Assembly (NCBI GenBank): GCA_024636015.1 | Contig: JAGXHU010000026.1 | Location: 1 to 32,635, forward strand | Direction: 5' to 3' | DNA from: Halothiobacillus sp. | GTDB lineage: Bacteria; Pseudomonadota; Gammaproteobacteria; Halothiobacillales; Halothiobacillaceae | DNA: 32,635 nt | Shown: positions 8,815-16,005 of the stretch, piece by piece | Position numbering within the stretch: position 1 is the first letter of the stretch | Layout of the letters: each line of letters opens with the position of its first letter | The notes under the pieces: generated by a model | Database searches by the model: none | Seen by the model: only the letters and a program-made list of their open reading frames with translations | Told to the model about the DNA's origin: nothing | Translations under genes and position numbers: made by a program

Positions 8815-8849
8815 CCGCCGAATCCCGTCAGCACCCTCGAACCTAGTGA

Positions 8850-8876
8850 AATCGCGCCTGTTGCGGCGATTTTTTT
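8850..8876 (+). terminator. Intrinsic terminator after tetR-like gene
   Basis: A stem of AATCGC/GCGATT with a 10-nt loop runs directly into a run of seven T residues, a typical rho-independent terminator. Confidence 0.75.
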
Positions 8877-8885
8877 GGGGAAATT

Positions 8886-8909
8886 AACATACCGGATGGT
8901 CGGTATGTT
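8886..8909. promoter_or_regulatory. TetR operator before the AhpD-like gene
   Basis: Nine-base inverted arms AACATACCG / CGGTATGTT flank a 6-nt spacer. This 24-bp palindrome matches the shorter ATACCGG..GGTAT site before the TetR gene and is typical of TetR-family operators. It lies 43 nt before the AhpD-like start codon, in the expected promoter region. Confidence 0.75.
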
Positions 8910-8951
8910 TGTTTGAATGTTTGATCAAACCGAATAAACAGGAGATCTGTC

Positions 8952-9485
8952 ATGGCATTGATTTCAACCGTTGCCCCCGAGCAAGCCCAAGGTTCTGTTG
9001 CCGATACCTATGGCAAAATCAAAGAAACGTTTGGCTGGATTCCCAATATCCTGCAATTGATGAGCGCCAGCCCAGAGCAGCTGGAGATGAACTGGGATTC
9101 CATTCGCTACTATTTCACCCACCCGACCCTGAGCCTTCCGTTACTGGCCACCACCCGGATGCTCGTATCCCAGGCGCACCAATGTGACTACTGTGTCGAC
9201 TTCAACGCGGGCATTCTCATCAACCGCTGCGAGCAAACCCCTGAGCAGGTGGCCGCGACCCGTCAGGATCCTACCAAGGCCATTCTGGAGCCTAAAGACA
9301 AGGCGATGCTGCTGTTTACGCTCAAAGCCGTGGACACGCCGCACGACGTGAACGCCAGTGACCTGGATGCCTTACGTAGCCTTGGCTGGGCAGATCGGGA
9401 CATGTTCGATGCGGTGGCTCATGCAGCGCGCAATATCTCAGCCGACATCATTTTTAATACGTTCAAGGTTGAACGGGATTTTTAA
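8952..9485 (+). CDS. Carboxymuconolactone decarboxylase/AhpD-family protein
   Basis: This 177-residue protein has the AhpD-like helical fold signature: hydrophobic helices around T-R-M-L-V-S-Q-A-H-Q-C-D-Y-C-V-D-F-N, with a CxxC pair (C-D-Y-C) followed by the helix carrying N/H residues. AhpD-like proteins use this CxxC as a thiol redox site, either reducing peroxides or recycling a peroxidase. Many members of this subfamily are called peroxidase-related proteins. GGAG lies 8-10 nt upstream of the ATG. It is controlled by the palindrome upstream and followed by a strong terminator, so it is a single-gene unit responding to the TetR ligand, plausibly a reactive electrophile or oxidant. The exact substrate is not known. 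Confidence 0.85.
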   Translation: MALISTVAPEQAQGSVADTYGKIKETFGWIPNILQLMSASPEQLEMNWDSIRYYFTHPTLSLPLLATTRMLVSQAHQCDYCVDFNAGILINRCEQTPEQVAATRQDPTKAILEPKDKAMLLFTLKAVDTPHDVNASDLDALRSLGWADRDMFDAVAHAARNISADIIFNTFKVERDF

Positions 9486-9535
9486 TCTAAGCTCGTAACA
9501 AATAGTTCCGCCGCGGGGCCCCTGCCCCAACAGGT

Positions 9536-9565
9536 AACGCCAGCAACCGATGCTGGCGTTTTTTT
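9536..9565 (+). terminator. Intrinsic terminator after the AhpD-like gene
   Basis: A perfect 10-bp stem AACGCCAGCA/TGCTGGCGTT with a 5-nt loop is followed by seven T residues. Confidence 0.9.
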
Positions 9566-9620
9566 CCACTGATATTTTTTTCGCACAACGAACACTGCAC
9601 GACTCATAGGGAGTCCCTTG

Positions 9621-10565
9621 ATGAATCTCCTCCCCGTATACGCCATGGTGATTGCCGCCACCTTCTTTGCAGGCGCCAACTTTGTGCTGGCGGGCATCAT
9701 TTTGCCGGAGATTTCGACGGCCTGGGCGGCCGCGCTTCGCTTCCTGCTGGGCGCCCTATTCCTGCTGCCGATCATCCTGTGGCAACGTGCGCCAATCATC
9801 CAGCTGATTCGCCGGAACTGGTTGGCCTATCTCATTCTCGGCGGGGTCGGGATCACGGGGTTTAACCTGCTGTTTTTCGAGGCCATGAACACCACGACCG
9901 CCGACAACGCGGCGCTGATCATGGCGACAAACCCCCTGATCACGACTATTCTGGCCGCCCTGATCCTGCGGGAACGCGCCACGATCCAGCAACTCATTGC
10001 CCTGCCCATCGCCCTGTTCGGCGTCACGGTGGTGATTACCGAGGGTGACCTGAGCCACCTGATGAGTTTGCGTGTGGTCACAGGCGATTGGTTGATGTTG
10101 GGCGCGGACATCGCCTGGGCGTTTTATAACGTGCTGAGCCGTCGACTCATGCCCAAAGAAAGCTCGGCCATCGTCAATACGACGCTGGTCATGGCAGCCG
10201 GCGCGCTGATTCTCACCACCGGCGCCATTGTGCATGGCGGCCCGATCCAGATGCCCAGCCCGATGGCCGCTATCGCGCTGGCCCTCATGGTCGTGGGCGG
10301 CACCGTCGCGTTCTACCTGTTCTGGAATATCGGCATCCAGCGCCTGGGCTCGGGGCGCACGTCCATCTTCATGAATCTGGTGCCCGTGTTCGCCATGCTC
10401 ACCGGTATCGCCCTGGGCACCCTGCCCACGGCAGCCCAACTGGTGGGCGGAGCCATCGTGCTCGGCGGGCTGAGCATCACCATGATTCCGGGGCGGAAAA
10501 AGCCCCAGCCCACGCTTGACGCAGGCCGAGAGCGCACCCGAACGGAATTGGAAACAGAAAGCTAA
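9621..10565 (+). CDS. EamA-family (DMT superfamily) transporter
   Basis: This 314-residue integral membrane protein has ten predicted hydrophobic helices arranged as two EamA repeats. Typical motifs include A-A-A-L-R-F-L-L-G-A-L-F (first repeat), A-L-I-M-A-T-N-P-L-I-T-T-I-L-A-A-L-I-L-R-E-R and F-M-N-L-V-P-V-F-A-M-L-T-G-I-A-L-G. The family exports or imports metabolites such as amino acids or nucleotide derivatives, and the substrate cannot be predicted. ATG 9621 follows AGGGAG by 7 nt; a TTG immediately before it is a less likely start. The gene starts 55 nt after the upstream terminator. Its stop codon is inside the first unit of a 13-bp tandem repeat. Confidence 0.85.
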   Translation: MNLLPVYAMVIAATFFAGANFVLAGIILPEISTAWAAALRFLLGALFLLPIILWQRAPIIQLIRRNWLAYLILGGVGITGFNLLFFEAMNTTTADNAALIMATNPLITTILAALILRERATIQQLIALPIALFGVTVVITEGDLSHLMSLRVVTGDWLMLGADIAWAFYNVLSRRLMPKESSAIVNTTLVMAAGALILTTGAIVHGGPIQMPSPMAAIALALMVVGGTVAFYLFWNIGIQRLGSGRTSIFMNLVPVFAMLTGIALGTLPTAAQLVGGAIVLGGLSITMIPGRKKPQPTLDAGRERTRTELETES

Positions 10566-10644
10566 AGCAGAAAGCTAAAGCAGAAAGCTAAAGCAGAAAG
10601 CTAAAGCAGAAAGCTAAAGCAGAAAGCTAAAGCAAAAAGCTAGG
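10556..10644. repeat. 13-bp tandem repeat, six perfect copies plus a degenerate seventh
   Basis: The unit AGAAAGCTAAAGC occurs six times in perfect register from 10556 to 10633, then a partial degenerate copy ends at about 10644. The first copy contains the TAA stop of the EamA gene. The last copy ends 9 nt from the stop of the convergent ABC ATPase gene. Because the unit is 13 bp (not a multiple of 3) and lies after the stop, copy-number change would not alter either protein. It could alter the shared 3' end. Confidence 0.95.
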
Positions 10645-10653
10645 GGGGCTGAC

Positions 10654-11538
10654 TCAACCGACTTTCGCCACCAGCAGCTCGCTCCGTGTTGTTGGTCGAA
10701 CCAGTGGCGGGTGTACCGGGTCGTAATCGTCCGGCAGATGCCCCTCGGCAATCCGTTTCGAGCGGGTGACGAGGAAGTCCACCAGATGATTGCGCAGCGG
10801 ATAAAAATCCGCCTCGTGGTGGATGATGGCGCGCATGCGCGGCCGGGCCAGAGGGTTCTCCACAATCTCGGCGATCTTGGCCTCGGGGCCGTTCGACATC
10901 AGCACGATCTTGTCGGCGAGCAAGATGGCCTCGTCGACATCATGCGTAATCATGAATACCGTTTGCTGTGTGGCCGAGCAGATGCGCACCAGTTCATCCT
11001 GAATCACCCCACGGGTCAACGCATCCAGGGCGCCGAACGGCTCGTCCATCAGCAGCATCTTGGGTTCGATGGCAAAGGCGCGGGCAATACCCACCCGCTG
11101 CTTCATCCCGCCGGATAGCTGATGCGGTTTCTTGTTCAGCGCATGCCCCAGCCCCACAAGCTCAAGATACTTGCGGCACTGGATATGCACCTGTTCACGG
11201 GACCATTCCGGCCAGCGCGACGTCACGGCAAACGCCACATTCTGGATCACGGTGAGCCAGGGCATCAGGGCATGGCTCTGAAACACCACGCCGCGATCCA
11301 GACTCGGCCCGGAAACCTCGCGTCCATTCATGAACACATTGCCGGCCGAGGCGGAATCCAGCCCGGCCAGCACATTGAGGATCGTCGATTTGCCGCAGCC
11401 CGAATGGCCGATGATGCAGACGAATTCGCCTTTCTCGAATCCGAAATGGATGTCTTCGAACACGGTGACGCCCGTGCCACCCTCGACCCCCGGGAATACT
11501 TTTTTCAGTCCTTCGACTTTAAGGAATGGCTGGCTCAT
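10654..11538 (-). CDS. NrtD/CynD/SsuB-type ABC transporter ATP-binding protein
   Basis: This 294-residue ABC ATPase energises the permease encoded just upstream. It has Walker A G-H-S-G-C-G-K-S-T (44-52), a Q-loop at Gln87, the signature L-S-G-G-M-K-Q-R (141-148), Walker B M-L-L-M-D-E-P (161-167) and the H-loop I-T-H-D-V-D-E-A. The pattern is that of the nitrate/cyanate/bicarbonate/sulfonate importer branch. A C-terminal extension of about 40 residues follows the core, but there is no fused substrate-binding domain as in NrtC. It is the last gene of a three-gene operon, separated from the permease by 4 nt, and converges on the EamA gene across the tandem repeat. The substrate is uncertain. 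Confidence 0.9.
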   Translation of the reverse strand: MSQPFLKVEGLKKVFPGVEGGTGVTVFEDIHFGFEKGEFVCIIGHSGCGKSTILNVLAGLDSASAGNVFMNGREVSGPSLDRGVVFQSHALMPWLTVIQNVAFAVTSRWPEWSREQVHIQCRKYLELVGLGHALNKKPHQLSGGMKQRVGIARAFAIEPKMLLMDEPFGALDALTRGVIQDELVRICSATQQTVFMITHDVDEAILLADKIVLMSNGPEAKIAEIVENPLARPRMRAIIHHEADFYPLRNHLVDFLVTRSKRIAEGHLPDDYDPVHPPLVRPTTRSELLVAKVG

Positions 11539-11542
11539 TCAA

Positions 11543-12382
11543 TCACTCCTGATAGGTCACAAGTTTGGCGACGACGCCGAGAATCATGTCGAGCAGCATG
11601 CCCACTGCCCCGATCACGAAGATGGCGAAAATCACGTTGGACAGATCCAGGTTGTTCCACGCGTTCCACACGTAATAGCCGATCCCGGTGCCGCCAACCA
11701 GCATCTCGGCCGCCACGATCACGAGCCAGGCGATCCCCATGGAAATCCGCATCCCCGTCAGAATCGTGGGCGCGGCTGCAGGCAGGATGACCCGGAACGC
11801 CGTCCGGATCGGGTTGACCTCCAGCGTCCGCGCCACGTTCAGCCAGTCCTGCCGGACCGAAGAGACGCCATGCGCCGTGTTGATCAGAATCGGCCAGATC
11901 GAACTGATGAAGATCACGAAAATCGACGAGAACGAGGCATCCTTGATCGTGTACAGGGCCAGCGGCATCCAGGCCAGGGGAGAAATCGGCTTCATGATCT
12001 GGATGTACGGGTTCAGCGCCTTGCGCATCAGCGGCGACATACCGATGACAAAGCCCAACGGCACACCGATCAGAATCGCCAAGAAAAAGCCGATCAGCAC
12101 CCGCCCCAGCGAATAGGCCAGTTGCAGTCCGACGCCCTTGTCGTTCGGGCCGTTGCTGTAAAACGGATTGGAGAGATTGGTTACGGCGGTATGCCAGACC
12201 ATCCCCGGCGAGGGAATGCCGGACTTGGCCGGCGTTGCTCCGCCCATCAGCGCGGCATAGGCCGGATCGGCATAGGCCTTTTTCGCCATGTCCGGCAGGG
12301 TACCCAGATGCCAGAGTCCGATGAACGCGACCAGAAAGATCAGGGAAACGATCACGGCGCGCACGTTAAGCGAGAGCGGCAT
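11543..12382 (-). CDS. NrtB/CynB-type ABC transporter permease
   Basis: The 279-residue inner-membrane permease has about six hydrophobic segments. A binding-protein-dependent transport loop at residues about 175-215 shows the EAA-like pattern (A-F-R-V-I-L-P-A-A-A-P-T-I-L-T-G-M-R). The segment G-M-S-P-L-M-R-K-A-L-N-P-Y-I-Q-I-M-K-P-I-S-P-L-A-W-M-P-L-A is characteristic of nitrate/cyanate-type permeases. It starts 1 nt after the binding-protein stop and ends 4 nt before the ATPase start, so the three are one transcript. A periplasmic loop after the first helix (residues about 30-75) is long, as in NrtB. Confidence 0.9.
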   Translation of the reverse strand: MPLSLNVRAVIVSLIFLVAFIGLWHLGTLPDMAKKAYADPAYAALMGGATPAKSGIPSPGMVWHTAVTNLSNPFYSNGPNDKGVGLQLAYSLGRVLIGFFLAILIGVPLGFVIGMSPLMRKALNPYIQIMKPISPLAWMPLALYTIKDASFSSIFVIFISSIWPILINTAHGVSSVRQDWLNVARTLEVNPIRTAFRVILPAAAPTILTGMRISMGIAWLVIVAAEMLVGGTGIGYYVWNAWNNLDLSNVIFAIFVIGAVGMLLDMILGVVAKLVTYQE

Positions 12383-12383
12383 G

Positions 12384-13760
12384 TCAGGTTCTCCGGATAG
12401 CGAAGGACTCGAGGTACTCGGTCGGCTTCAACGGATCGAAGGTCTTGCCCATGATCACGTCTTTCTTGTAGTTCGTCGCCGGCGCCTGATAGCCCATTTC
12501 GGCCATCTTCTTGCGCGCATCGGTCGCCAGGAAGACCTGCTCGGCAATCGCCGTATAGTCGATGTCCTGCTTCACATAACCCCAGCGCTTCATCTGGGTC
12601 AGCATCCACACCGCCATGGAATCCCAGGGGAAGGGATCGAAGTTGATGCGGTTCGGATCGTCCTTGACGTTCCCCAGACCGTCGGCATATTTGCCAAGCA
12701 ACACCTGATCCAGAATGATCTTGGGCTGGTTGAGATACCTGGGCCCGCCGATGGCTTCCGCCACGGTTGGGCGATTCTTCATGTCCGAGCAGTACATCGT
12801 CGAATTGAGAATGGACCGGAACAGCGCGGCAAATGTATTGGGGTTTTCCTTCGCAAATTTCTGCGAGACGGCCAGCGAGCAGCAGGGATGGTTGTTCCAG
12901 ATCTCGCTCGTGAGCATGTGAATGAAACCGACGCCGTGGCACACCGCCAACTGGTTAAACGGTTCGGCCACGATAAAGCCGTCGATGCTCTCGGCACGCA
13001 AGTTGGCCACCATGTCGGGCGGTGCCATGACCCGCAGTTTCACATCCTTATCGGGATCGAGGCCGTTCTCGGCCAGGTAGTACCGCAGCAGGAAGTTGTG
13101 CATGGAGTAATCGAAGGGAATGGCGAAGGTCATGCCTTTCCACTGCTTCGGATCGCGCTTGTCCTTGTGTTTGTTATGCAGGGTGATGGCATTGCCGTTG
13201 ATGTTCTCGATCGCCGGCATCATCATCGGGCTGGGATCTGAGCCCGCCCCCATCGTGATCGACAACGGCATCGGCGCCAGCATGTGGGCGGCATCAAATT
13301 CGCCGGAAAGCGTCTTGTCCCGAACCACCGCCCAGCCCGCCGTTTTTTGCAGCGTGACCTTCAGCCCCTGCTTTTCATAGAAACCCAACGGGTCGGCCGC
13401 CAGCAACGGGGTGGCACAGGTGATCGGCAAAAAGCCGATATTCAAATGCGACTTCTCCAATTTTCCCGCGCCCTCGGCGGCCAATGCCTGCGCGGAACCC
13501 AGCGGGAAGATCGTCGACAACGCCGCCATGGCCGTTCCGGCCCCTACTGCCTTGATAAAGGCGCGACGGGTTTCGTCATGCGGGAAAATCGCACGAACCA
13601 GGGTGGATTCGATCACCCGATTGAGCGCCGCCTCTTCATCTCGGGGATCATTCTGCGCGGCCTGCTTCGCATCGTGTTCGGCTTGGCTGGTGTGCTGGCC
13701 GCAGGAACATCCGCCCTTCAGCCGGATGGAGGAATCGAATGGATTGTTGAAAGCGGACAT
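12384..13760 (-). CDS. CmpA/NrtA-family ABC transporter substrate-binding protein
   Basis: The 458-residue product belongs to the NrtA/CmpA/CynA binding-protein family: L-N-I-G-F-L-P-I-T-C-A-T-P-L-L-A-A at about 106-122, F-D-A-A-H-M-L-A-P-M-P, and A-E-P-F-N-Q-L-A. The family binds nitrate, nitrite, cyanate or bicarbonate. The N-terminus is unusual: residues 1-60 are soluble and carry G-C-S-C-G-Q-H (Cys18, Cys20), followed by a twin-arginine motif T-R-R-A-F-I-K (64-70) and a hydrophobic stretch. It therefore looks Tat-exported with a long n-region. ATG 13760 has GGGAG upstream, and the longer frame (to 13823) would begin inside or upstream of the sigma-54 promoter. First gene of the operon. 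Confidence 0.88.
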   Translation of the reverse strand: MSAFNNPFDSSIRLKGGCSCGQHTSQAEHDAKQAAQNDPRDEEAALNRVIESTLVRAIFPHDETRRAFIKAVGAGTAMAALSTIFPLGSAQALAAEGAGKLEKSHLNIGFLPITCATPLLAADPLGFYEKQGLKVTLQKTAGWAVVRDKTLSGEFDAAHMLAPMPLSITMGAGSDPSPMMMPAIENINGNAITLHNKHKDKRDPKQWKGMTFAIPFDYSMHNFLLRYYLAENGLDPDKDVKLRVMAPPDMVANLRAESIDGFIVAEPFNQLAVCHGVGFIHMLTSEIWNNHPCCSLAVSQKFAKENPNTFAALFRSILNSTMYCSDMKNRPTVAEAIGGPRYLNQPKIILDQVLLGKYADGLGNVKDDPNRINFDPFPWDSMAVWMLTQMKRWGYVKQDIDYTAIAEQVFLATDARKKMAEMGYQAPATNYKKDVIMGKTFDPLKPTEYLESFAIRRT

Positions 13761-13803
13761 TGGCGATCTCCCGAAAGAATATGAATCTGACGAGAGGGAC
13801 AAC

Positions 13804-13818
13804 GCAAGCCCCATGCCA
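13804..13818 (-). promoter_or_regulatory. Sigma-54 promoter of the ABC transporter operon
   Basis: Read on the minus strand, TGGCATGGGGCTTGC matches the -24/-12 consensus TGGCACG-N4-TTGC with the obligatory GG-N10-GC spacing. The predicted transcript starts near 13793, about 33 nt before the binding-protein ATG at 13760, leaving room for its ribosome-binding site. This also rules out the longer upstream start. Confidence 0.75.
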
Positions 13819-13949
13819 AACAATCACCGGTTGAAGTTCGCCCCGAAAAGGATCACTTGAAGTCCGCGCAAATCGCATCCTACCGCCACAACGCACCAAT
13901 ATATGGCGCGTAGGAAACCTACCTGATGGAAATGAGTGCGCCCGCGCGG

Positions 13950-13995
13950 GGACATTGGGCCCCTGTGCCGCACCGCACATTGTCGGACATTGTTC
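13950..13995. promoter_or_regulatory. Putative upstream activator sites between divergent sigma-54 promoters
   Basis: The segment contains GGACATTG at 13950-13957, CACATTGTC at 13976-13984 and GGACATTGTTC at 13985-13995. The two ACATTGT copies are exactly 10 bp apart, one helical turn. A TGT-N10-ACA element at 13964-13979 also fits the NifA-type site pattern. Closely related ACATTGTC elements occur upstream of the OsmC-family gene at 31.84-31.87 kb. The location between the two divergent sigma-54 promoters is right for enhancer binding. The activator encoded next door is the natural candidate, by inference. Confidence 0.55.
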
Positions 13996-14014
13996 TACAA
14001 AGGGATTCGACGTC

Positions 14015-14029
14015 TGGCCTGCATCTTGC
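14015..14029 (+). promoter_or_regulatory. Sigma-54 promoter of the activator gene
   Basis: TGGCCTGCATCTTGC has GG-N10-GC spacing and matches the -24 TGGC and -12 TTGC elements. The predicted start is near 14041, 26 nt before the activator ATG at 14067. It implies that the activator is itself made from a sigma-54 promoter, possibly by autoactivation. Confidence 0.65.
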
Positions 14030-14066
14030 GTTGTCTGTTCTCTCTCTTTCACCGAGCGAACCGACC

Positions 14067-15737
14067 ATGACCCTGACCGCACTCAAACCCGTCGATACCT
14101 CGAATGCCGATATTGAGGATGTCGAACTCCTCATTATTTATGAAGCCTCGCGGTTGATGACGCATGTCGGTACGCCCGACGAGGCGATCAATGGCATCCT
14201 GCGCCTGATGTCTCAGATGATCGGCCTGAATCGCGGGCGCGTCGCCCTGAAGGACACCGATGCCGACACCATGAGCATTCGGTACGCCTATGGCCTCACG
14301 CCCCCCGAGCGAGCTCGGGGCCAATATGTGATCGGCGAGGGGATTACCGGGCGCGTGATGCAGACCAAACAAGTGGCCGTGATCCAGAATATCGATGACG
14401 AACCCTATTACCTGACGCGCGCCGTGGAACGCCGCATCCTGCCCCAGGAAACGGTCGCCTTTCTGGCCGTCCCCATCATGTACAACGACACGCCGCTCGG
14501 GGTGCTGGGCGCCCACCGGTTGCGCGGGCGCAAACGGCCCTTCAGCCGGGACGTCACCCTGCTTCAGGTGTTGGCAACCCTGATCGGCCAGATCCTGAGC
14601 CTGAATCGGCTCATTGCGGAAAAAACCGCCCTGCTGGCCTACGAGAACCGTGCCCTGAAACAGGCACTGGACAAGAAAACCGAAGGCACCCATGGCATCC
14701 TGGGCGAGAGTCCGGCCTTGCGCCATGCCCTGCGCCAAGCCCTGCATGTCTCCCCGACCCAGGCCACCGTGCTTCTGGCGGGCGAATCCGGCACCGGCAA
14801 GGAACGCTTCGCGCGGATGGTGCATATCACCAGCCAGCGACAGGATGGCCCCTTCATGGCCATCAACTGCGCCGCCATTCCGGAAGCCTTGCTGGAATCT
14901 GAACTCTTCGGCCATGAAAAAGGCGCGTTTACCGGTGCGGTGGTCAAAAAACAGGGGATTGTGGAGTTGGCGCACAACGGCACGCTGTTCCTCGACGAAA
15001 TCGGCGATCTGGCGCTGGATCTGCAATCCAAACTCCTGCACGTGCTGGAGAAACAGGCCATCAAACGCGTGGGCGGCACCCAGGACATCCCGGTGAATGT
15101 GCGCATCATCGCGGCCACCCACAAGAATCTTCAAAAGGCCGTGAACGAGGGACGATTCCGGATTGACCTGTTCTATCGTCTAAATGTGTTCCCCATCCAC
15201 CTGCCGCCCCTGCGGGAGCGAGCGGGCGACGTGCGGCACTTGGCTCGGCATTTCCTGCAGACGGCCAACCACGAGTTCGACCGCAATACGGCCTTCGGCG
15301 CGGGCGTCCTGGAACGGCTGGAAGGCTACAACTGGCCCGGTAATATTCGTCAGCTGGAGAACGTCATCAAACGGGCGGTACTGGTCGCCCAGAACCGCGA
15401 GATCACGATGGACGATGTGATCCTGATTCTTCAGCACGAAGGGCATATTGGCGAACATCTGGAAGCAGGCACCCATCTACCGGTCACGCCTGCCGCCCCG
15501 GTTGCGGCACCCGCGCCGATTGATACCCGACCCAGCATCGCCCAGCGCAGCTATGGCTGGGTCCGCGCCGACGAAGGTCAAAGCCTGCTGGACGCCCTGC
15601 GTCTCACCGGTGGCAACAAAACCCGGGCGGCCATGACGCTGGGCATGACCCCGCGCCAGTTCCGTTATCGACTCGAACGACTGGGACTGCTGGAGGATCA
15701 TGACCCGCTCCCCGGAAACACCTCCCGTTTAAGGTAG
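14067..15737 (+). CDS. NifA-type sigma-54-dependent activator (GAF-AAA+-Fis)
   Basis: This 556-residue enhancer-binding protein activates sigma-54 RNA polymerase by ATP hydrolysis. An N-terminal GAF domain (residues about 20-180) probably senses a small molecule. The AAA+ domain (about 210-440) has Walker A G-E-S-G-T-G-K-E (239-246), the sigma-54-contacting G-A-F-T-G-A loop (286-291) and Walker B L-F-L-D-E-I-G (307-313). The C-terminus has a Fis-type helix-turn-helix (G-G-N-K-T-R-A-A-M-T-L-G-M-T-P-R-Q-F-R-Y-R-L). There is no receiver domain, so it is not a classical two-component regulator. ATG 14067 is chosen because a sigma-54 promoter lies between it and the farther upstream ATG at 13926. 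It is divergent from the ABC operon and probably controls it. Known relatives include NifA. Confidence 0.93.
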   Translation: MTLTALKPVDTSNADIEDVELLIIYEASRLMTHVGTPDEAINGILRLMSQMIGLNRGRVALKDTDADTMSIRYAYGLTPPERARGQYVIGEGITGRVMQTKQVAVIQNIDDEPYYLTRAVERRILPQETVAFLAVPIMYNDTPLGVLGAHRLRGRKRPFSRDVTLLQVLATLIGQILSLNRLIAEKTALLAYENRALKQALDKKTEGTHGILGESPALRHALRQALHVSPTQATVLLAGESGTGKERFARMVHITSQRQDGPFMAINCAAIPEALLESELFGHEKGAFTGAVVKKQGIVELAHNGTLFLDEIGDLALDLQSKLLHVLEKQAIKRVGGTQDIPVNVRIIAATHKNLQKAVNEGRFRIDLFYRLNVFPIHLPPLRERAGDVRHLARHFLQTANHEFDRNTAFGAGVLERLEGYNWPGNIRQLENVIKRAVLVAQNREITMDDVILILQHEGHIGEHLEAGTHLPVTPAAPVAAPAPIDTRPSIAQRSYGWVRADEGQSLLDALRLTGGNKTRAAMTLGMTPRQFRYRLERLGLLEDHDPLPGNTSRLR

Positions 15738-15753
15738 CGTCCGTCAGAAATTA

Positions 15754-16000
15754 ATGAGACGGGCAGTGAAGCGATCTCGATTCAGCGAAACGCAGATCAC
15801 CGACATATTGAAGAAGCATGAATTTGGCCTGCCGCCAGCCGAGATTTGTCGTAAACACGGCGTCAGCCAGGCGACGTTCTACAAATACAAGGCCAAGTAG
15901 GGCGGCATGAGTGACCACGGCACTGAATCTACCTCAATGGCCATTCTGGGCTGGTGCCAAATGACAAGGATCGGCTAGAACTTACCCGCTGAAACCAGGA
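15754..16000 (+). pseudogene. IS3-family transposase remnant (OrfA start joined to OrfB DDE fragment)
   Basis: The frame from ATG 15754 encodes an IS3-type OrfA N-terminus: R-F-S-E-T-Q-I-T-D-I-L-K-K-H-E, A-E-I-C-R-K-H-G-V-S-Q-A-T-F-Y-K-Y-K-A-K. It then hits TAG (15898-15900) where the family has Tyr in K-Y-G-G-M. G-G-M follows the stop, and the same frame continues into S-D-H-G-T-E-S-T-S-M-A-I-L-G-W, which resembles the second catalytic motif (D-N-G-T-E-x-T-S) of OrfB. A second TAG stands at the conserved Trp, and a frameshifted P-x-K-P-like trace follows. The element has therefore lost its interior and is dead. No terminal inverted repeats were identified. Confidence 0.75.
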
Positions 16001-16005
16001 CCCAT

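Noticed and set aside
10556..10644. Tandem repeat considered as a CRISPR array
   Set aside because: Units are 13 bp and directly abutting with no spacers, and no cas genes are nearby.
13926..14066. Upstream ATG extending the sigma-54 activator by 47 codons
   Set aside because: The extension covers the predicted enhancer sites and sigma-54 promoter, lacks activator-family similarity and has no ribosome-binding site.
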